Assembly (NCBI GenBank): GCA_009778355.1
Contig: WRJY01000321.1
Span: 1 to 17,409, forward strand
Length of the DNA: 17,409 bases
Source of the DNA: Desulfovibrionaceae bacterium
GTDB lineage: Bacteria; Pseudomonadota; Gammaproteobacteria; Burkholderiales; Burkholderiaceae_C
Direction: 5' to 3'
The position numbers were made by a program, and so were the translations under genes. The notes under the pieces are model-generated. The model was not told where the DNA came from. It did no database searches and saw only the letters and a list, made by a program, of their open reading frames with translations. Shown here piece by piece: positions 13,954 through 17,409 of this stretch; the stretch's first letter is position 1; each line of letters starts with the position of its first letter.

Positions 13954-14418
13954 ATGAAAACCGTCCGCAAGTCCGTTCTGATCTGGCATTCCGCGCGGGA
14001 GATGTTCGATCTGGTCACCGATCCTGAGCGCTATCCGCAGTTCCTGCCGTGGTGCAGCCATGCGCGCGTGCTCTGGCGCAGCGAGCAGGGCATGGAGGCG
14101 GAGCTGGGCCTGGCGTTCATGGGCGTCAGGCAGTCCTTCGTCACGCGCAACGAGCACGTCATCAATGAATCGGGCGTGCTCGAAGAGCGCCTGCGCCTGG
14201 TCAGCGGTCCGTTTTCCAGGCTGGAAGGGCGCTGGCAATTCACCCCGGTGGGGCAGGCCGGCGAGCGCGCCTGCCGCGTGGACCTGACTCTCGACTACGG
14301 CTTTTCCAGCGGCGTGCTGGCGCGGCTGGTCGGCCCGGTGTTCGACAAGATCGCCAACAGCATGGTGGACGCCTTCGTCAAGCGCGCCCAGCAGGTGTAC
14401 GGAGCGCAGCCGGCATGA
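13954..14418 (+). CDS. ratA: RatA-like START/COQ10-domain protein
   Basis: A 154-residue protein begins MKTVRKSVLIWHSAREMFDL and has the polyketide-cyclase/START (COQ10-like) fold: VTDPERYPQFLPWCSHARVL, MEAELGLAFMGVRQSFVTRN, LRLVSGPFSRLEGRWQFTPV and a C-terminal helix MVDAFVKRAQQVYG. E. coli RatA was described as inhibiting 70S formation, but its family is also linked to coenzyme Q binding, so its cell role is unsettled. It is divergent from smpB by 111 bp, as in many proteobacteria. RnfH often follows ratA; here the stop codon instead overlaps a repeat-encoded ORF. Confidence 0.92.
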   Translation: MKTVRKSVLIWHSAREMFDLVTDPERYPQFLPWCSHARVLWRSEQGMEAELGLAFMGVRQSFVTRNEHVINESGVLEERLRLVSGPFSRLEGRWQFTPVGQAGERACRVDLTLDYGFSSGVLARLVGPVFDKIANSMVDAFVKRAQQVYGAQPA

Positions 14419-14711
14419 GCGCCGCCGAACCATCCCAAGGCGCTTTCCCGGAAGGCAGCCGGGCAGCCGCAGGCGTGAAGCGTGGGGGCGATATGAGCGC
14501 CGCCGGGCCGCCCCAAGGCGCGAAAGCCCCCTCGGGGGGCAGCGCAACAGCCGCAGGCGTGGAGCGTGGGGGCAACAACCTGCCCGCCGCCGGGCCGTCC
14601 CAAGGCGGGCAAGCCCCCTCGGGGGGCAGCGAAACAGCCGCAGGCGTGGAGCGTGGGGGCCGCATGAACGCCGCCGGGCCGCCCCAAGGCGGGCAAGCCC
14701 CCTCGGGGGGC
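14415..14711 (+). repeat. Four tandem GC-rich repeats (78-87 bp) after ratA
   Basis: Units begin near 14415, 14493, 14580 and 14664. Each holds GCCGCCGGGCCGYCCCAAGG, then GCAAGCCCCCTCGGGGGGC (a GCCCCC/GGGGGC hairpin with a 2-nt loop), then CAGCCGCAGGCGTGGAGCG and TGGGGGC. The first unit is most diverged and the last is cut after the hairpin. Such palindromic units are, as I recall, scattered through intergenic DNA of Comamonadaceae. Stacked hairpins without T-runs could slow transcription or protect RNA ends. Confidence 0.8.
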
Positions 14712-14747
14712 ATAAGCGTTAACCTTGTTTTCATGTTTGGCGTATGA
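14415..14747 (+). CDS. Doubtful repeat-encoded ORF overlapping the ratA stop
   Basis: The ATG at 14415 overlaps the ratA TGA (ATGA) and opens a 110-codon frame through the tandem repeats. It gives four low-complexity Gly/Ala/Pro units of the type MSAAGPPQGGQAPSGGS-x-TAAGVERGG, then the tail ISVNLVFMFGV. All units keep the frame because their lengths (78, 87, 84) are multiples of three, which is unexpected for purely noncoding repeats. There is no recognisable fold or family. Coupling to ratA would allow translation, but the composition is dictated by the DNA repeat and I regard coding as unlikely, not excluded. Confidence 0.2.
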   Translation: MSAAEPSQGAFPEGSRAAAGVKRGGDMSAAGPPQGAKAPSGGSATAAGVERGGNNLPAAGPSQGGQAPSGGSETAAGVERGGRMNAAGPPQGGQAPSGGISVNLVFMFGV

Positions 14748-14848
14748 GCATGTGCATGGGGCCCGCGGCGGCGGATGAATGACGAAACCATGAGCCGCGC
14801 CCCGGAAATGTCAATAATTCACTCAAAACCGTTCCATCCAATCGCCGC

Positions 14849-15433
14849 ATGAAACTCGTCATCGTCGACCGCGACGGCACCATCAACATCGAGCGCGAGG
14901 GCTACATCCAGACGCCCGACGAATGGGAGCCGCTGCCCGGCGCGTTGAACGCCATCGCGCAGCTCAATCACGCGGGCTACCACGTGGTCATCGCCGCCAA
15001 CATGCCCGGCCTGGGGCGCGGGCTGTTCGACGTGGCGGCGCTCAACGACATCCAGGCCAAGATGAACAAGCAACTGGCGGCGGTCGGCGCTCGTGTGGAG
15101 GCCATGTTCTACTGCCCGCACGCGCCCGACGAGGGCTGCGCCTGCCGCAAACCGCTGCCGGGGCTGTTCCAGCAGATCGGCGAGCGTTACAAGGTCGATC
15201 TGAGCCAGGTGCACGCCGTCGGCGACAGCGAGCGCGACGCCCAGGCCGCCGCTGCCGCCGGCTGCATTCCGCACCTGGTGCTGACCGGCAAGAACGCGCC
15301 GGCGCAGCCCGGCGCGCTGCCGCCGGCGTTTCCGCCCGGTACCCGCGTGCACGCCGACCTGGCGGCGTTCGCCACCGCGCTGATCGGCCAGGCCGAGGCG
15401 GACGAGGCCGCGCCCCGGCCCGCCGCTGTCTGA
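14849..15433 (+). CDS. gmhB: D-glycero-beta-D-manno-heptose 1,7-bisphosphate 7-phosphatase (HAD family)
   Basis: A 194-residue cytosolic HAD phosphatase in ADP-heptose synthesis for lipopolysaccharide. Motif I is VDRDGTIN (nucleophile Asp7, acid/base Asp9). A zinc ribbon of GmhB type reads CPHAPDEGCACRKP (Cys89, His91, Cys97, Cys99). Lys101 is the motif III base, and VGDSERD (Asp126, Asp130) is motif IV. Motif II is unusual: family members usually have (S/T)NQSG before LGRGLFD, but here it reads AANMPGLGRGLF, so the Ser/Thr is Ala50 and NQSG is NMPG. Everything else is normal, so either activity is reduced or the change is tolerated. It heads a tight three-gene series with plsC 19 bp downstream. 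Confidence 0.9.
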   Translation: MKLVIVDRDGTINIEREGYIQTPDEWEPLPGALNAIAQLNHAGYHVVIAANMPGLGRGLFDVAALNDIQAKMNKQLAAVGARVEAMFYCPHAPDEGCACRKPLPGLFQQIGERYKVDLSQVHAVGDSERDAQAAAAAGCIPHLVLTGKNAPAQPGALPPAFPPGTRVHADLAAFATALIGQAEADEAAPRPAAV

Positions 15434-15452
15434 ATGCAGTGGCGCAGACCCA

Positions 15453-16238
15453 ATGAAACGCATGAACAACTTGATCCGCTCCACGCTCCACATGCTGCTC
15501 ATGGCCATCACCGTGATCCCCTGGGCCACGGTGGTGATCGTTCTCTCGCCTTTCGTCAGCAGCCAGCGGCTGTACCGCATCTGCGTCGGCTGGCTGGCCC
15601 TGGCGATCAAAAGCGGCGAGTTGATCATCGGCATCAAGAGCCGCGTCACCGGCCTGGAAAACCTGCCCGCCGGAGCCAGCGGGCAGGCCGTGCTGCTGGT
15701 CAAGCACCAGTCGGCCTGGGAAACTTTTTTCATGCCGCTGGTGGTGCCGCACCAACTGGCCTACGTGTTCAAGCGCGAACTGCTCTACATCCCTTTTTTC
15801 GGCTGGGCCATCAGCATGGTGGACATGATCCACATCGACCGCAGCCGGCGCGTGGCCGCCTCCGTCAAGGTGGCCGAGCAGGGCCGGCGCCTGATGGACA
15901 AGGGCATCTGGATCATCATGTTCCCCGAAGGCACGCGCATCGCGCGCGGCGAAAAAGGCGGCTACCGCATCAGCGGCACGCGGCTGGCAATCGAATGCGG
16001 CGCGCCGGTGATTCCGGTCGCCGTCACCTCCGCCCGATGCTGGCCGCCCAGGGCCTTCATCAAGCGGCCCGGCGTGGTGGACGTTTCCATCGGCAAGCCC
16101 ATCCCCAGCGCGGGCCGCAAGCCCGACGAACTGATGCGCGAGGTGGAAGACTGGATCGAGGCCGAAATGCTGCGCCTGGATTCCGAGGCCTACCCCAGCG
16201 GTCAGGCGCGGCTTTCCACGCGCAATCCGGGCGGCTGA
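15453..16238 (+). CDS. plsC: 1-acyl-sn-glycerol-3-phosphate acyltransferase (PlsC family)
   Basis: This 261-residue membrane enzyme transfers an acyl chain to lysophosphatidic acid, giving phosphatidic acid for phospholipid synthesis. A hydrophobic N-terminus (TLHMLLMAITVIPWATVVIV, about 11-30) anchors it. The catalytic box is VKHQSAWETFF with His85 and Glu90, an HX4E version of the usual HX4D. Block II includes FKRELLYIPFFGWAI, and block III is MFPEGTRIARG (156-166). Block IV is APVIPVAVTS. The ending after WIEAEMLRL is a short variable tail. It sits between gmhB and the metallopeptidase gene; its stop overlaps the next ATG by 1 bp (TGATG), so the three genes are probably one operon. Confidence 0.93.
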   Translation: MKRMNNLIRSTLHMLLMAITVIPWATVVIVLSPFVSSQRLYRICVGWLALAIKSGELIIGIKSRVTGLENLPAGASGQAVLLVKHQSAWETFFMPLVVPHQLAYVFKRELLYIPFFGWAISMVDMIHIDRSRRVAASVKVAEQGRRLMDKGIWIIMFPEGTRIARGEKGGYRISGTRLAIECGAPVIPVAVTSARCWPPRAFIKRPGVVDVSIGKPIPSAGRKPDELMREVEDWIEAEMLRLDSEAYPSGQARLSTRNPGG

Positions 16239-17146
16239 TGCAACAACTGCCGCTCGACCTGTTCGGCCATGGCGATGCGCCGCCGCCAGCCATCGGCGCC
16301 AGCCGCTTGCCAGCGCCTGAAATAACCGCCAACGCGGTTGCGCCCCTCAGCCTGCCGCAAGCCTTGACGCCCGCGCGGTTCACCCACCCGCGGGCCAATC
16401 GCGCCATTGCGCTGGGCGATGCCCAAGTGGCCTACCAGTTGCGGCGTGGCCGGCGGCGCAGCATTGGTTTTACCGTCGGCGCCGATGGGTTGACGGTGAG
16501 CGCGCCGCACTGGACCACGCTGGCCCAGGTGGACGCCGCGCTGCGCGACAAGCAGGGCTGGATCGTCGCCAAGCTGGGCCAGGCGCGCGAGCGCCAGCAG
16601 CGGCTCGAATCTGCCCGCATCGACTGGAAGGAGGGCGCCAGCGTGCCCTTTCTGGGCCAGCCGGTGATCCTGCTGCTCGATCCCCGCCAAAGCCACGGGC
16701 GCGGCGGCGCCGTGCTCGATGCCTCCTGCGCCGGCGCCGCCCCGCCCGGCGCGCCGCCCCTGACGCTGCGCCTGGGCCTGCCGCGCACCGCCGCGCCCGA
16801 ACAGTTGCGCGACATCACGCAGGCCTGGCTGATGCGCCAGGCGCGCCGCGTGTTCACCGCCCGGCTGGACTACTTCGCGCCCCAGCTCGGCGTGCGCTGG
16901 CAGCGCCTGACCCTGTCGTCGGCGGGCACGCGCTGGGGCAGCGCCAGCGCCGACGGCTCGATCCGCCTGAACTGGCGCCTGATCCATTTGCGCGAGACGG
17001 TGATCGACTACGTGGTGGTGCACGAGTTGGCCCATCTGCGCGAGATGAACCACGGCCCGCGCTTTTGGCAAATCGTTGAAAGCGTGGTGCCCGACCTCGC
17101 CCTGCAGCGCGGCGCGCTGCAGGGCGAGGCGCTGCCGGTGTGGTGA
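16238..17146 (+). CDS. YgjP-like M48/DUF45 zinc metallopeptidase
   Basis: A 302-residue predicted cytosolic metallopeptidase, starting MQQLPLDLFGHGDAPPP at the ATG that overlaps the plsC stop. Its first 50 residues are Pro/Ala-rich and variable. The family core begins near 65 (YQLRRGRRRSIGFTVGADG, then VSAPHWTTLAQVDAAL). The C-terminal half has LSSAGTRWGSASADGSIRLNWRLI and the active site VVVHELAHLREMNHGPRFW (His262, Glu263, His266, third ligand His272). An Ala/Gly/Pro-rich insertion (about 148-174) splits the middle and is longer than in short family members. Its substrates are not known. It ends the gmhB-plsC series. Confidence 0.88.
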   Translation: MQQLPLDLFGHGDAPPPAIGASRLPAPEITANAVAPLSLPQALTPARFTHPRANRAIALGDAQVAYQLRRGRRRSIGFTVGADGLTVSAPHWTTLAQVDAALRDKQGWIVAKLGQARERQQRLESARIDWKEGASVPFLGQPVILLLDPRQSHGRGGAVLDASCAGAAPPGAPPLTLRLGLPRTAAPEQLRDITQAWLMRQARRVFTARLDYFAPQLGVRWQRLTLSSAGTRWGSASADGSIRLNWRLIHLRETVIDYVVVHELAHLREMNHGPRFWQIVESVVPDLALQRGALQGEALPVW

Positions 17147-17181
17147 GAGTATTGGGGTCAGATGAAGGTTTTTGCGCTGCT

Positions 17182-17364
17182 GGCCCCCATCCCTGCCTTC
17201 CCCCAGAGGGGGAAGGAGTCGTGCGACTGCCGAGCATCCAGCAGGAACCATTCACCTTGAACCTGTCGAGCAGCCAACACCATGCGGAGCCTGATTCGCC
17301 CCTTCCCCCTCTGGAAGAAAGAACAACATTCCCTCCCCCTCTGGGGGAGGGTAGGGTGGGGGCC
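17182..17364. repeat. Pair of inverted hairpin repeats downstream of the metallopeptidase gene
   Basis: The stretch 17182-17217 contains a perfect 9-bp stem with a 3-nt loop (CCTTCCCCC-AGA-GGGGGAAGG, 17196-17216). A near mirror copy lies at 17331-17364 with stem CCCTCCCCC-TCT-GGGGGAGGG (17331-17351). The outer parts GGCCCCCATCCCTGCC and GGTAGGGTGGGGGCC also pair. A third partial copy starts at 17394 and runs off the window. The about 110 bp between the two copies has no gene. The first hairpin, about 50 bp after the stop at 17146, may help end the operon transcript, though it lacks a T-run. Confidence 0.7.
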
Positions 17365-17409
17365 AGCGGCGTATCCGGTGGTGACGCCGCCATCCCCCAT
17401 CCCTGCCCT

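Noticed and set aside
17150..17166. TTGGGGTCAGATGAAG resembling the border of REP-associated elements
   Set aside because: Only a dozen bases match what I remember, and no transposase or partner border is visible in the window.
1..17409. CRISPR arrays, tRNA or rRNA genes
   Set aside because: No regularly spaced identical repeats with unique spacers and no cloverleaf or rRNA signature were seen on either strand.

Overview
The window is GC-rich and carries a gene order typical of betaproteobacteria: convergent smpB and divergent ratA, then gmhB, plsC and a YgjP-like metallopeptidase in tight series. The long GC-rich palindromic intergenic repeats at about 14415-14711 and 17182-17409 also suggest Burkholderiales, most likely Comamonadaceae. 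This placement is an inference from protein motifs and repeat style; no rRNA or tRNA gene is visible.

Layout. (1) 1-760 is a scrapyard of broken mobile-element genes: the 3' end of an IS607-type serine recombinase, an N-terminally deleted and frameshifted TnpB, an apparent H-NS C-terminal fragment, the tail of an IS5-like transposase, and a DUF7673-like gene fused to that tail. (2) 797-1815 (minus) is a type II toxin-antitoxin locus (Phd-like antitoxin, VapC/FitB-type PIN toxin) with a 54-codon ORF in front and a promoter that overlaps an inverted repeat. (3) 1851-4635 is a divergent module: an AraC/DJ-1 (FtrA/GlxA-like) regulator facing an isochorismatase-fold hydrolase, with an EamA/DMT transporter downstream. 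Two palindromes lie in the divergent spacer. (4) 4636-5637 holds an isolated, visibly AT-richer lipoprotein gene of unknown function and an unassigned stretch.

(5) 5715-13342 is a complete heavy-metal-type tripartite efflux cassette. A two-component system (TctE/QseC-like kinase and OmpR-type regulator, minus strand) faces an operon for a periplasmic adaptor lipoprotein, a CzcA/CusA-family RND pump and an outer-membrane factor. A 6-bp-arm inverted repeat sits between the two operons. (6) 13360-17146 is core chromosome: smpB (minus), ratA, then gmhB-plsC-ygjP.

The most interesting structural signal is that the last 40 bp of smpB (13358-13397) recur in the same orientation, 36/40 identical, at 5638-5677, just beyond the other end of the efflux cassette. 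An intact gene at one end and a copy of its 3' terminus at the other is the pattern left when an island integrates into the 3' end of a gene. It suggests that the whole regulator plus efflux cassette entered here as a unit, although no integrase is present. Other points to check are a substituted catalytic motif II in GmhB, tandem repeats that form an ORF overlapping the ratA stop, and a REP-like repeat that seems to have become the 5' end of the EamA gene.
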